The notes below the pieces were generated by a model. The model did no database searches, was not told where the DNA came from, and worked only from the letters and a program-made list of their open reading frames with translations. DNA of 64,000 nt from Marasmitruncus massiliensis (lineage in GTDB: Bacteria > Bacillota > Clostridia > Oscillospirales > Ruminococcaceae). The stretch lies in assembly GCF_900186535.1 (NCBI RefSeq), contig NZ_FYDE01000005.1:782895-846894 (forward strand), in the 5' to 3' direction. Position 1 is the first letter of the stretch, and each line of letters begins with the position of its first letter. Below are positions 34,130 to 42,123 of the stretch, piece after piece. A program made the translations under genes and the position numbers.

Positions 34130-34314
34130 AGAAAAAACCTCCTTAATTTATCAGTTTTGTTTGTTTAATCTTAAACGAGTAGATGAACGATCATTCTGCT
34201 GCACAACGCAACCATCTTCTTTCTGTGAAGTTAGGTTTTTATTTCTTTCATCGCTTATAGTATAGATAGCATTTGTTAAAAAAGAGGGAAGAAATTGTTT
34301 CTGAACTGTAAAAA

Positions 34315-34341
34315 TTAGCACTCTTACATATTGAGTGCTAA
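34315..34341. promoter_or_regulatory. CIRCE element (HrcA operator)
   Basis: TTAGCACTC-N9-GAGTGCTAA, a perfect match to the controlling inverted repeat of chaperone expression recognised by HrcA. It most plausibly controls hsp20; read the other way it is 95 bases before the LytTR regulator. Confidence 0.92.
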
Positions 34342-34370
34342 TAGATTTGAAGCGGAAAAGCTGTGAAAAA

Positions 34371-34398
34371 TTACTGTTCAAGTAATTCATTTTATGAT
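34371..34398 (+). promoter_or_regulatory. Possible promoter of the two-component operon
   Basis: TTACTG (34371-34376), 16 bases, TATGAT (34393-34398), 37 bases before the start codon. Confidence 0.4.
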
Positions 34399-34435
34399 AG
34401 GATGTTAAGGAACGAAACATGGGGGGATAAACAAC

Positions 34436-35164
34436 ATGTTGCACGTTATTTTGTGTGACGACGATTCGGAAATTTTGGATAATTACAAGTCCATGCTGGA
34501 CCGGCTGGCAAAAAAACACAAACTGGAACTGGCGATTCGATGTTTCAGCAGTGCGGAGGCCATGCTGTTTGCGCTGGAAGATAACTGGTACACGGATATT
34601 ATTTATCTGGATGTACAGATGTATGCAATCAACGGAATAGAGGCGGCTAAAAGATTGCGGGCGATGGGAAACCATGCGCAGATTATTTTTCTCACCAACA
34701 GCAGAGAATATGTATTTGAAAGTTTTGATGCGGCTCCGCTGCAATATCTGATCAAAGGCGGGTTTTCCGATGAGAAGTTTGAACAGGTATTCCTGAAGGC
34801 GGCTCAGCTTTCCAGCCAGAATTCCGGTGAACTTTTTGAATGCGTCAGAGGTTCCGAGCGGCTGGCGATTCCAATCCGCCAGATCGCATATTTCGAAGTG
34901 ACAAAACGCATTATTACCGTTCATTACGATGATGGCGAATATGAGTTTTATTCCAGCATGGATGAACTGGAAAACCGGCTGCTGAAAAAAGGCTTTGTGC
35001 GTTCTCACCGCGCATTTTTAGTCAATGTATCGCACATCCGCCGGCTTGGGCAGGAGGAACTGGAGCTGACCGGGGGAGAACAGGTGCCTTTGGGGCGTAC
35101 CCATGTGAAACAGGTAAAACAGGAACTGTCACGCTTTTTGTCAAGTGAAGGCATGATCAGATAG
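34436..35164 (+). CDS. LytTR-family response regulator, AgrA-like
   Basis: The receiver domain (about 1-120) has the acidic pocket LCDDDSEIL and the phosphoacceptor in IIYLDVQMYAINGIEAA (Asp about 60); a LytTR DNA-binding domain follows (about 140-240; IAYFEVTKRIITVHY, FVRSHRAFLVNVSHI). This pairing is used for cell-density, bacteriocin and virulence control in Firmicutes. RBS is GGGGG. The kinase gene starts 11 bases later, so they are partners. No peptide pheromone gene or AgrB exporter is nearby. Confidence 0.9.
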   Translation: MLHVILCDDDSEILDNYKSMLDRLAKKHKLELAIRCFSSAEAMLFALEDNWYTDIIYLDVQMYAINGIEAAKRLRAMGNHAQIIFLTNSREYVFESFDAAPLQYLIKGGFSDEKFEQVFLKAAQLSSQNSGELFECVRGSERLAIPIRQIAYFEVTKRIITVHYDDGEYEFYSSMDELENRLLKKGFVRSHRAFLVNVSHIRRLGQEELELTGGEQVPLGRTHVKQVKQELSRFLSSEGMIR

Positions 35165-35175
35165 GAGATGGCTAC

Positions 35176-36501
35176 ATGACAAAATTCGGGGTTATTTGCC
35201 TGCTTGCGGGAATTGCTCTGCTGCTTTTTTATCTGCATGTATTTACTTATGAACGCCAGTTTTTCTCGGAGCAGCATACGAATAAGATGCTTTGGGCGCT
35301 TATATTGTTAAATACGCTGGCAGATCTCTGTGCGGCATGGGCCGGCGCTCCGCTGGCAGTTCTTTATCTGCTGGCATTTGGCCTTTTTGTGAATGAGTTT
35401 ATTTTTATTTTCCACCGGGGGGTAATTCACGGCTTTCTGGTTGGGGGAATTTTCATTTATACATTGCTTTGCCTGCATGGTGTTATCATTCCGCTGATGG
35501 CGCTGCTATTCGGCATGAACATGTATATGCTGGTGCGTGATCCGTATTTATATGGACTTTCGATTTTCTGGGCGCTTGCGGTTTGCGATGCAATCCTGCT
35601 GATATTTCGGAAACTGGTGACGGTTGAACGGTTAAAAATGCTGCTGCGCTGCCGCTCACAGGCCCGGTTGGTTTGCACCAGTATGTGTTTGTTATTGGCC
35701 TATCTTTTGCTGGAAACTTATATCTATTATTATAATTTCCCGCAAATCTGGACTTCGCTGTTTCACATGCTTACCAGCCTTGTAGCGCAGGCGTCATTGT
35801 ATGTGGTTCTCTGGTATTCCATAGACATCAGCTCCTATATCGAATATGAACTGAAAACCAGGCAGGTGGAAAAACAGCTGCAAAGACAGGTGGTGCACTA
35901 TCAGCAGTACACCAAATATATCAGCAGCCTGCGCGCCTTTAAACATGATTACAAGCGCATGGCGGAAACGGCAAGGCATCTGGTTGACATCGGTTCGCAG
36001 GAAAAGGCGCTGCGCCTGCTTTCCCAGATGAACGAGGAGATGGAGCGCTCTTTGCGGTACGTCCAGTATTCCAACCATGTTGTGGTTGACGCCATTCTTC
36101 AGGAATGCGCCAACCGGTGCAAGGAAAAAGACTTCTCATTTTCAGCGGTCGTCAATCTGCCTGAAAGTCTTGGCCTGAGCGATCTTGAGCTTTGCCGCAT
36201 TTTCGGAAACCTGGTGGATAACGCGTATGAGGCATGTGAGCAGGTGCGGGAGGGAAAGCGGTTTATCCGGATTGAAAGCGGCGTCAGCGGCGATTGGGTG
36301 ACGGTGAAGCTTTCCAATTCATTTGCCGGAACAATTCAGCTGGCCGACGGGCTTCCTGTTACGCGGAAAAGCGACCAGCCCGAGCACGGAATCGGGCTTG
36401 CTTCCACGAAGCAGATTGTGGAAAGTACAGGCGGGTTCCTGCAGATAAACGTCGATTCGGACCGCCATGTTTTTGTCGTAAATTTACATTTATGCATCTG
36501 A
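35176..36501 (+). CDS. Membrane sensor histidine kinase, AgrC/GHKL type
   Basis: This 441-residue kinase has six to seven N-terminal membrane helices (about 1-215), a dimerisation helix with the phosphoacceptor in LRAFKHDYKRMAETARHL, and an ATP-binding GHKL domain with FGNLVDNAYEAC (N box) and HGIGLASTKQIV (G box). The polytopic sensor without an extracellular domain fits peptide-sensing kinases of the AgrC/ComD group. Partner of the preceding LytTR regulator; the stimulus is unknown. Confidence 0.9.
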   Translation: MTKFGVICLLAGIALLLFYLHVFTYERQFFSEQHTNKMLWALILLNTLADLCAAWAGAPLAVLYLLAFGLFVNEFIFIFHRGVIHGFLVGGIFIYTLLCLHGVIIPLMALLFGMNMYMLVRDPYLYGLSIFWALAVCDAILLIFRKLVTVERLKMLLRCRSQARLVCTSMCLLLAYLLLETYIYYYNFPQIWTSLFHMLTSLVAQASLYVVLWYSIDISSYIEYELKTRQVEKQLQRQVVHYQQYTKYISSLRAFKHDYKRMAETARHLVDIGSQEKALRLLSQMNEEMERSLRYVQYSNHVVVDAILQECANRCKEKDFSFSAVVNLPESLGLSDLELCRIFGNLVDNAYEACEQVREGKRFIRIESGVSGDWVTVKLSNSFAGTIQLADGLPVTRKSDQPEHGIGLASTKQIVESTGGFLQINVDSDRHVFVVNLHLCI

Positions 36502-36594
36502 TGAAAGAGTCTGGGAAATGCCTATTTATTCAATGCGGTTCAGAACAAATTTTATGCGTTTTGGAACATCGGATAACAAGTGGGAATCGCTTTT

Positions 36595-36711
36595 TGGTAT
36601 AGTATTTTCAGCGGATTTTGATTCTCAAAGTTCGTAAGACAGGCAATCGCTTTGTTCATCAACCCACTCGATCGTTCCCTTTCGATCACCCCTGGGTGCT
36701 GTCAAAGTATT
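36595..36711 (+). ncRNA. Possible small RNA or long 3' UTR (weak)
   Basis: An extended -10 (TGGTATAGT, 36595-36603) followed about 150 bases later by a strong terminator would give a transcript of roughly 145 bases without an ORF. The region includes the hairpin CACCC-ct-GGGTG. It could equally be the 3' UTR of the kinase gene. Confidence 0.25.
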
Positions 36712-36756
36712 AAAAAACAAGTCACTGCGTCCGGATAGCGCAGTGACTTGTTTTTT
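36712..36756. terminator. Strong bidirectional terminator
   Basis: A perfect 18-bp stem AAAAAACAAGTCACTGCG / CGCAGTGACTTGTTTTTT with a 9-base loop serves the convergent kinase region and ccdA-thioredoxin gene. Confidence 0.93.
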
Positions 36757-36777
36757 GTGCGGGCTAGAGCGGGCGGG

Positions 36778-38046
36778 CTATCTGCCCGCCTTGGTCTGTT
36801 CGATGATACTCTCCATCATACTTTTGGTCAGCGCGCCCGATACATATCCGAAGACGTTTCCGTCCGTATCAATCATAAACGTAGTGGGGAACGCACTGAT
36901 TCCGTACTGCGCAAACAGTTCGCCGGTTTCGTCCATGACCACCGGGAAAGTATACCCGTTGTCGGAGAGAAACTGAATAACCCCGTCCAAATCTTTTTCC
37001 CGGTTGTAGGGATCATCGGCAGACTTGGGGTTTGCCATTCCCAGAATGATCACATCATCGCTATTTTGCCCCAGTTCCTTGTAGAGTTCTTCAATTTCAG
37101 GCATTTCCTGCCGGCAGGGAGGGCACCATGTCGCCCAGAAATTGAGGAATACAACCTTTCCCTGATAATCCGACAGCGTGTGAGTGTTGCCATACTGGTC
37201 GGTCAGAGTGAAATCCGGTGCGGGTACAACCGGCATGGATTCCTCTTCCGATGATGAGCCGGATTCGGGAGAACCGGCATTTTCAGGCGCTGCGCTGCTT
37301 TCTGACGAGGCAGGGCTGGGAACTCCGGAAAGATAGCCTGTCACGCCGTTCATCCAGCCGGTGAAGGTCATAAAGCCGATCAGAATCAGCAGCACGCCGC
37401 CGGCCTTGATGGTCCAGCGCAGGAGATTCTGCCTGTGCTTGAGAAAAGCGAGCGCCTGGGTCGTAAAGAAGCCGAGCAATGCGAATGGCAGGACAAACCC
37501 CAGTGTATAAACCAAAACCAGCAGGTTCCCGGTCAGAGCGCTTTTTGCGCCGGAGGCGAGGATCAGTACCGAGGAGAGCGCCGGACCGACACAGGGCGTC
37601 CAGGCAAAGGAAAAAGTGAATCCCATTACAAAAGCGATCAAGGGATTTACAGATTTTCCGGCAAGGTTCAGATGAAATCTGCGCTCCCGCGAAAGAAATT
37701 TTAAGTCAAAGAAGCCTGCCTGTACCAACCCCAGTATCAAAATCACAATACCGCCGATTCGGGTGAAGATCGTTTTATGCGCGTTGAAAAACTGGCCGAG
37801 AACCGAGAAAGACAGTCCAAGCAGAAAGAATGCAAAGGAGATGCCCAATACAAAAAACAGGGTATGAAGCAGGGTACGCCCGCGGGGATATAGGGGTTCG
37901 CCGCTCTGGGATTTTACGCCGCTGCCCGCCAGATAACTCATGTAGACAGGCAAAAGCGGAAGTACACACGGCGAAAAGAAGGATAGCAGCCCTTCCAGAA
38001 AAACGAGAAGAAAACTGATGTGCTGCACAGCATTGAGTCCCTGCAT
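36778..38046 (-). CDS. CcdA-type membrane protein fused to a TlpA/ResA-like thioredoxin
   Basis: This 422-residue fusion should move reducing power from cytosolic thioredoxin across the membrane. The N-terminal part (about 1-235) is a six-helix CcdA domain with its redox cysteines in FFSPCVLPLLP and WTPCVGPALSS. A Ser/Glu/Pro-rich linker of about 45 residues follows, then an extracytoplasmic thioredoxin domain with WATWCPPCRQEMPEIE and cis-Pro SAFPTTF. AGGAGGG lies 6 bases before the ATG. It is monocistronic; the target (cytochrome c, spore or envelope disulfides) cannot be told. Confidence 0.92.
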   Translation of the reverse strand: MQGLNAVQHISFLLVFLEGLLSFFSPCVLPLLPVYMSYLAGSGVKSQSGEPLYPRGRTLLHTLFFVLGISFAFFLLGLSFSVLGQFFNAHKTIFTRIGGIVILILGLVQAGFFDLKFLSRERRFHLNLAGKSVNPLIAFVMGFTFSFAWTPCVGPALSSVLILASGAKSALTGNLLVLVYTLGFVLPFALLGFFTTQALAFLKHRQNLLRWTIKAGGVLLILIGFMTFTGWMNGVTGYLSGVPSPASSESSAAPENAGSPESGSSSEEESMPVVPAPDFTLTDQYGNTHTLSDYQGKVVFLNFWATWCPPCRQEMPEIEELYKELGQNSDDVIILGMANPKSADDPYNREKDLDGVIQFLSDNGYTFPVVMDETGELFAQYGISAFPTTFMIDTDGNVFGYVSGALTKSMMESIIEQTKAGR

Positions 38047-38222
38047 GTGATACCCTCCTAAGCTTAATAATGGATAAAAATAGTATATTTTACATTACAG
38101 GAAAATCAGAAAAAAGTCAAGGGAATGGTGCAGATTTTCATAAAATATGATATACTGTACTGTATCTTTATAAAATACGGCCTGATGGCCTGAGATAGAA
38201 CAGATAGATTCGGGGTAACATT

Positions 38223-39239
38223 ATGCAGGAATACTCGCTGCCGCCTCAAAGCGGCAACTCAATGGAGCCGGGCAACAGGGAAGACTATGAACGGTTCCGC
38301 ATCAAACTCGGCTGGAAAAATAGCCTGCGCTCGCAGGGTGGGCTTCTCGCACTGACTGTAATCGTGAATGTGCTGCTGCTCTACGTCATTCAGACAGCAG
38401 CCTCATGGGTGCTTTCCCCGCTGCTTTGGGAGTTTCCGCAGCTTACTGATCTGGCGAATGAACTGTTTACTTTTTTCCTATACATTCTGGCGTTTTTGCT
38501 TCCATACCTGGCATATGCCAAATTGGTGCATTTCAGTTTCCGGGAGATTCCCTGTGACCGTCCTGACCCGCCGGTGCTTGCGTCTTGTGTGGGGATTGCT
38601 TTGGGCGCTTCCGTGGCGGGCGTACTGCTTTCCGCCCTGGTCAGCCTGTTTTTTTCGCTGTTCGGGCTTTATCCGATGGAATTTCCGACGGGTTTGCCTT
38701 CACAGCCGCTGGTGGCCCTGCTGTATCTGCTGAACATGACCGTTTTGCCGGCTGTTGTGGAAGAACTTGTCCACCGGGGGATTGTGCTCGGCTCTTTACG
38801 CAGGTATGGCGACGGGTTTGCGATTGTGATTTCTTCCATTCTGTTCGCTATGCTGCACCGCAACATGGTGCAGGCTCCTAACGCGCTGCTCCTTGGGCTG
38901 CTGCTGGGCTACTTTATGGTGAAAACCAATTCCATTTTTACCTCTATGACGATCCATTTTGTTAATAATCTGATTGCGGTGCTATTATCCATTTTTGTGG
39001 AGAATATGGGGGATATGGGAGCTTTTCTCGTGCAAAGCGCGCTATGGCTGGTTTATCTGGCGGCGTGTGCGGCAGGCCTGATCTACCTGCTGGGGGTCCG
39101 GCGTGTGCAGCTGGAACTGATGCGTCCCGGCTGTCCGCTGGATACGGCGGAACTGCACGGATATTTTTGGTCGACGCTGCCCGCAGTGGTCATGGTACTG
39201 TTGATGATATGGGTGACTTTTTTGAATTTTACCAGATAG
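38223..39239 (+). CDS. CPBP-family intramembrane metalloprotease
   Basis: This 338-residue protein with about eight membrane helices has the CPBP (Abi/Rce1-like) motifs: VVEELVHRGIVLGSL (EExxxR type, with His in place of the usual Phe), a following FAMLHRNMVQAPNALLLGLLLGYF and the third motif TIHFVNNLIAV. Such proteins process prenylated or peptide substrates, or give bacteriocin immunity. The EE and two His residues are present, so it is likely active. It lies 12 bases before tadA, probably by chance. Confidence 0.85.
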   Translation: MQEYSLPPQSGNSMEPGNREDYERFRIKLGWKNSLRSQGGLLALTVIVNVLLLYVIQTAASWVLSPLLWEFPQLTDLANELFTFFLYILAFLLPYLAYAKLVHFSFREIPCDRPDPPVLASCVGIALGASVAGVLLSALVSLFFSLFGLYPMEFPTGLPSQPLVALLYLLNMTVLPAVVEELVHRGIVLGSLRRYGDGFAIVISSILFAMLHRNMVQAPNALLLGLLLGYFMVKTNSIFTSMTIHFVNNLIAVLLSIFVENMGDMGAFLVQSALWLVYLAACAAGLIYLLGVRRVQLELMRPGCPLDTAELHGYFWSTLPAVVMVLLMIWVTFLNFTR

Positions 39240-39252
39240 CAGGAGTAAAATA

Positions 39253-39705
39253 ATGACGGACACGGATTTTATGAGGCTGGCGCTGGAGCTGGCGGCTCAG
39301 GCGGCGGCTCTCGGCGAGGTGCCGGTGGGGGCCGTGGTCGTGTGTGACGGCGAGGTTGTGGGAACCGGCTTTAACCGGCGCGAAACCGGAAAAAATGCGC
39401 TTGCGCACGCCGAGCTGGAAGCGATTGATGCCGCATGCAGAAAACTGGGCGGCTGGAGGCTCCACCGCTGCGACCTGTATGTGACGCTGGAACCCTGCCC
39501 GATGTGCTCCGGCGCGATTGTAAATGCGCGCATCCGGCGGCTGGTGTATGGCGCGAGTGACCCGAAAGCGGGATGCTTCGGGTCTGTCTGTGATTTCAAT
39601 GCCCTGTCGTTTAATCATAAGCCGGAGGTAACGGGCGGGGTTATGGCGGAGGAATGCGCGGCGGCGCTTTCTGATTTTTTCAAAACATTGCGCAAAATAC
39701 GGTGA
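39253..39705 (+). CDS. tadA: tRNA-specific adenosine deaminase
   Basis: TadA converts wobble adenosine 34 of tRNA-Arg(ACG) to inosine. The zinc and catalytic residues are in HAELEAID and EPCPMCSGAIVNARI. 150 residues, normal. CAGGAGTAAAATA precedes the ATG. In many Firmicutes tadA is followed by the SRP RNA gene and dnaX; here neither is present downstream and a different small transcript seems to occupy that place. Confidence 0.94.
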   Translation: MTDTDFMRLALELAAQAAALGEVPVGAVVVCDGEVVGTGFNRRETGKNALAHAELEAIDAACRKLGGWRLHRCDLYVTLEPCPMCSGAIVNARIRRLVYGASDPKAGCFGSVCDFNALSFNHKPEVTGGVMAEECAAALSDFFKTLRKIR

Positions 39706-39721
39706 AAAAAGTCGATTATCT

Positions 39722-39745
39722 ACAATATATTGTGTCGTTCACAAT
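39722..39745. promoter_or_regulatory. Overlapping palindromes upstream of the putative small RNA
   Basis: The 12-bp palindrome ACAATATATTGT (39722-39733) overlaps ATTGTG-N5-CACAAT (39729-39745), about 42-65 bases before the predicted transcription start. This is the layout of a regulator site; the regulator is unknown. Confidence 0.5.
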
Positions 39746-39771
39746 TTGTTCACCATTGTAGGCATACTCCA

Positions 39772-39780
39772 TGCTATAAT
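39772..39780 (+). promoter_or_regulatory. Extended -10 promoter of the putative small RNA
   Basis: TGCTATAAT; transcription would start about 39786-39788, exactly at the first base of a hairpin. Confidence 0.65.
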
Positions 39781-39786
39781 CTTTTC

Positions 39787-39878
39787 AGAAACGAAACGTT
39801 TCTATGTTAATCCCCCCTCCTTTATTTTATCTCCAGATTATTTTTCCTGATAACGGGCATTATGCTCGTTATTTTTTT
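39787..39878 (+). ncRNA. Putative trans-acting small RNA with C-rich anti-SD seed
   Basis: Three parts are visible: a 5' hairpin AGAAACG-aaa-CGTTTCT (39787-39803), an unpaired pyrimidine-rich stretch with TCCCCCCTCCTT (39811-39822), complementary to AGGAGG ribosome binding sites, and a terminator ATAACGGGC-attat-GCTCGTTAT with seven T (39850-39878). No ORF fits. The architecture matches C-rich Gram-positive regulatory RNAs in general, but I do not recognise a named family. Absence of the SRP RNA core argues against that gene. Confidence 0.55.
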
Positions 39879-39905
39879 GCATTTTAATCGGAAAAACGGT
39901 ATAAT
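39877..39905 (+). promoter_or_regulatory. Promoter of the nitrilase-like gene pair
   Basis: TTGCAT (39877-39882), 17 bases, TATAAT (39900-39905). The -35 box overlaps the end of the preceding terminator T-run. Confidence 0.7.
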
Positions 39906-39941
39906 GTCAGTTAAATAAATTGTCGAAAGTGGGGGACGGGT

Positions 39942-40646
39942 TTGGATAATGTGGTAACGGAAGTGGTAATGCCCTGGCAGCCGCCGTCCGACGGAACACG
40001 CCTGGTTCTGCTGTCTGATGACACCGTGCATGCAGGGCGGCCGGAGGTCAACCGGCATCTGCGCGGCTGTTCCGAATACGCCAAACGCCACGAAGTCTGG
40101 CTTGTCAGCGGGCTGGTCGTGCATAAGGATAACCTCTGCCTTGCGCTCTTCGGGCCGGACGGAAACCCGCTTTGCCGCCAGCCGGCCATCCATCTTGCAA
40201 TGCCGATGCGGGGAACGCTGAAACCGGCGGATCAGGTGGAGGTGGTGCATACCGAACTGGGGAATCTCTGCCTTTGCGTGGACGCGGATATCCTGCATCC
40301 GGAAACAGTGCGGGCAGCCGCGCTGAAGGGTGCCGATGTTGTAGTCAGCATCCAGCATCTCGATCCGGTGGATGACACCCCCCAGCGCCTGATGGCGTCT
40401 GTCTGGAACGCGGCGCAGACCAATAATCTATATGTCATAGGCATTATGTGCGGGAACTGCGCGGTAGCCTGCCCCGCACCGCTCACCCGCAGCAAAGACG
40501 GCTATCTGGTGCGGCGCACGCGCAACCTTCCGCTGAGGTTCGGACTGAATCTGGTCCGGCTGGATGACATCCGCTCCCAATTCCAGATCATCGAGGGCCT
40601 GAATAACCGGCTTGTGCAGAATTATGCCGCTGAACTGGGGAGATAG
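39942..40646 (+). CDS. Nitrilase-fold protein 1, keeps Cys but lacks Glu and Lys positions
   Basis: This 234-residue protein aligns with the later part of the carbon-nitrogen hydrolase fold. NLCLCVDADILHPETVRAAALKGADVVV corresponds to the nucleophile block, with Cys in the ICYD-like LCVD. The usual N-terminal Glu block is not recognisable, and the Lys block appears as QPAIHLAMPM with no Lys. Catalysis by the standard Glu-Lys-Cys triad is therefore unlikely on its own. The start is TTG at 39942 after GGGGGACGGG. A second nitrilase-fold gene begins 4 bases after its stop. Confidence 0.7.
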   Translation: MDNVVTEVVMPWQPPSDGTRLVLLSDDTVHAGRPEVNRHLRGCSEYAKRHEVWLVSGLVVHKDNLCLALFGPDGNPLCRQPAIHLAMPMRGTLKPADQVEVVHTELGNLCLCVDADILHPETVRAAALKGADVVVSIQHLDPVDDTPQRLMASVWNAAQTNNLYVIGIMCGNCAVACPAPLTRSKDGYLVRRTRNLPLRFGLNLVRLDDIRSQFQIIEGLNNRLVQNYAAELGR

Positions 40647-40650
40647 TCAG

Positions 40651-41751
40651 ATGTGGAAACTGATTTTGAATCTGCTCGCATTTTGGATGTCCTTCCGTAT
40701 AACCCCCAAGAAGATTACGGATTATTTGGAGTCCAGGGTGGGTGAACCGAAAAACAATCTGGAATACGTCACGCCGGAGACTGTGCGGGTGTGCGCAGTG
40801 CAGCTTACGCACCGCCGTTATCATCATCTGCGGGAGTTTTTGGATGAAATGCTGTCCCTGACCGCACAGGCGGTGGAAGAGGGTGCACAGATGGTGGTGT
40901 TCCCCGAATATATCGGGCTTGCGCCTCTGACGCTTGTGCCCGGTATGGAATCGCTGCTGCGCCGCACGGTTCTGGGAGGCGGCCTGTCTGACCCCGATGG
41001 GCTCAGGCTGCATCCCAAATGGGCGAAATGGATGCTGGAAGCGTTTCATCATATGATCTATGAAACCTATGTGTACACCTTCAGTACCATTGCGCGGCTG
41101 AAAAAGGTTTATCTGGTCGCCGGTACCACACTTTTGCTTGAACAGGGAAGCCTGATCAACAGCAGTATGGTTTTTGCGCCGGACGGCAGTACCGTCGGTG
41201 CACAGGGAAAAACGAATATTGTCGGGCTGGACCGGCAGCTCGGTGTGGAGCCCTCCAGCCAGATTGAGATCATTGATACGCAGATGGGAAAGCTGGGCGT
41301 CATTATCGGTTCCGACGTTTATTACTTTGAGAATTTCCGGATTGCCAAGGCGCTTGGGGCGCAGATCATCGCGGTGCCGGATTCCAGGGCGGGTATCGTG
41401 TGCAACTTACTGCGCTGCCGGGCGGATGAACAGCAGATTTATACGGTTTATTCCTGCTATGCGGGAATCGCGGCCAATACTCGCGCCGGCATCTTCTGCC
41501 CGACGGAAATCGGGCCGCGGCGGACCGGCATTACGGCGATTGCCGACACGATTGACACGGCAGCAGTCACAGCCCGAATCAATGTCAGTAAACTAGGGGG
41601 GAGCGCCCGGCTGGAAGCGGGGGAACCCAACGATTCGTTTTTGCAGGGTGACTATCTGCACAGTTACTGCTATTGCGGCGCCCTGCCGATTGTGGATACC
41701 GAATCCGAGACTGTGCGGGACCAACTGCAGGAAGAATTCCCGGAAAAATAA
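40651..41751 (+). CDS. Nitrilase-fold protein 2, keeps Glu and Lys but lacks Cys
   Basis: This 366-residue protein has a short hydrophobic N terminus (LILNLLAFWMSF) and a carbon-nitrogen hydrolase fold. VVFPEYIGLAPL contains the expected Glu and GAQGKTNIVG the expected Lys. The nucleophile block reads KLGVIIGSDVYYFENFRIAKALGAQII, so the Cys of IC.D is replaced by Gly. It should be inactive by the standard mechanism, or depend on the Cys of the partner encoded just upstream. GGGGAG precedes the ATG at 40651. Confidence 0.75.
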   Translation: MWKLILNLLAFWMSFRITPKKITDYLESRVGEPKNNLEYVTPETVRVCAVQLTHRRYHHLREFLDEMLSLTAQAVEEGAQMVVFPEYIGLAPLTLVPGMESLLRRTVLGGGLSDPDGLRLHPKWAKWMLEAFHHMIYETYVYTFSTIARLKKVYLVAGTTLLLEQGSLINSSMVFAPDGSTVGAQGKTNIVGLDRQLGVEPSSQIEIIDTQMGKLGVIIGSDVYYFENFRIAKALGAQIIAVPDSRAGIVCNLLRCRADEQQIYTVYSCYAGIAANTRAGIFCPTEIGPRRTGITAIADTIDTAAVTARINVSKLGGSARLEAGEPNDSFLQGDYLHSYCYCGALPIVDTESETVRDQLQEEFPEK

Positions 41752-41769
41752 AAATTGATGTCAACAGTA

Positions 41770-41799
41770 AAAAAGAGCCTGCAAAAGCGGGCTCTTTTT
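41770..41799 (+). terminator. Terminator of the nitrilase-like pair
   Basis: AAAAAGAGCCTGC-aaaa-GCGGGCTCTTTTT with one T-G wobble. Confidence 0.9.
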
Positions 41800-41958
41800 C
41801 TGTCTCTATTCAGATCAGACATGTTGCTGCATCATTTAGTCATGGTAAAGTGCATAAAAATCAACTGCATATTATAGAAACCATATAGAAAAAAAGGAAA
41901 TATCAAAAAATAATTGGGAATCATGTTGACATTATCGGTTCAAATCAATATACTGTCA

Positions 41959-41974
41959 ATGTAATCCATTACAT
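41959..41974. promoter_or_regulatory. Palindromic operator candidate, copy 1
   Basis: ATGTAAT-cc-ATTACAT, perfect 7-bp arms. Confidence 0.6.
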
Positions 41975-42034
41975 AAACCGGTAATAATTTGTTTAGAAAC
42001 TACTAAAAAATCGGATTTTATCGAATCATTTAAT

Positions 42035-42048
42035 TGTAATCTATTACA
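42035..42048. promoter_or_regulatory. Palindromic operator candidate, copy 2
   Basis: TGTAAT-ct-ATTACA, centred 75 bases (about seven helical turns) from copy 1. Confidence 0.6.
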
Positions 42049-42123
42049 TAATTGCAAAAATAGTCAGAATATCGAACTGCTATTGACTTTTTGGAAAAAT
42101 AAGGCTAGTGTAAATGAAAAGCC

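Larger units (their letters stand above)
34130..34435. other. 306-base divergent intergenic region
   Basis: It separates hsp20 (minus) from the LytTR regulator (plus). It contains the CIRCE element (34315-34341) and a weak plus-strand promoter (34371-34398). The hsp20-proximal part is T/A-rich with no further element I can name. Confidence 0.7.

Noticed and set aside
39729-39745. Rex or FNR/CRP-type redox operator
   Set aside because: ATTGTG-N5-CACAAT has the right half-sites but the spacing is N5 rather than that expected for Rex (TTGTG-N8-CACAA) or CRP-like sites (TGTGA-N6-TCACA); I keep it only as an unnamed palindrome.
39706-39941. SRP (4.5S/6S-like) RNA gene after tadA
   Set aside because: The position fits many Firmicutes, but the universally conserved GGTCAGG...GGAAGGA apical core is absent and the sequence is AT- and C-rich.
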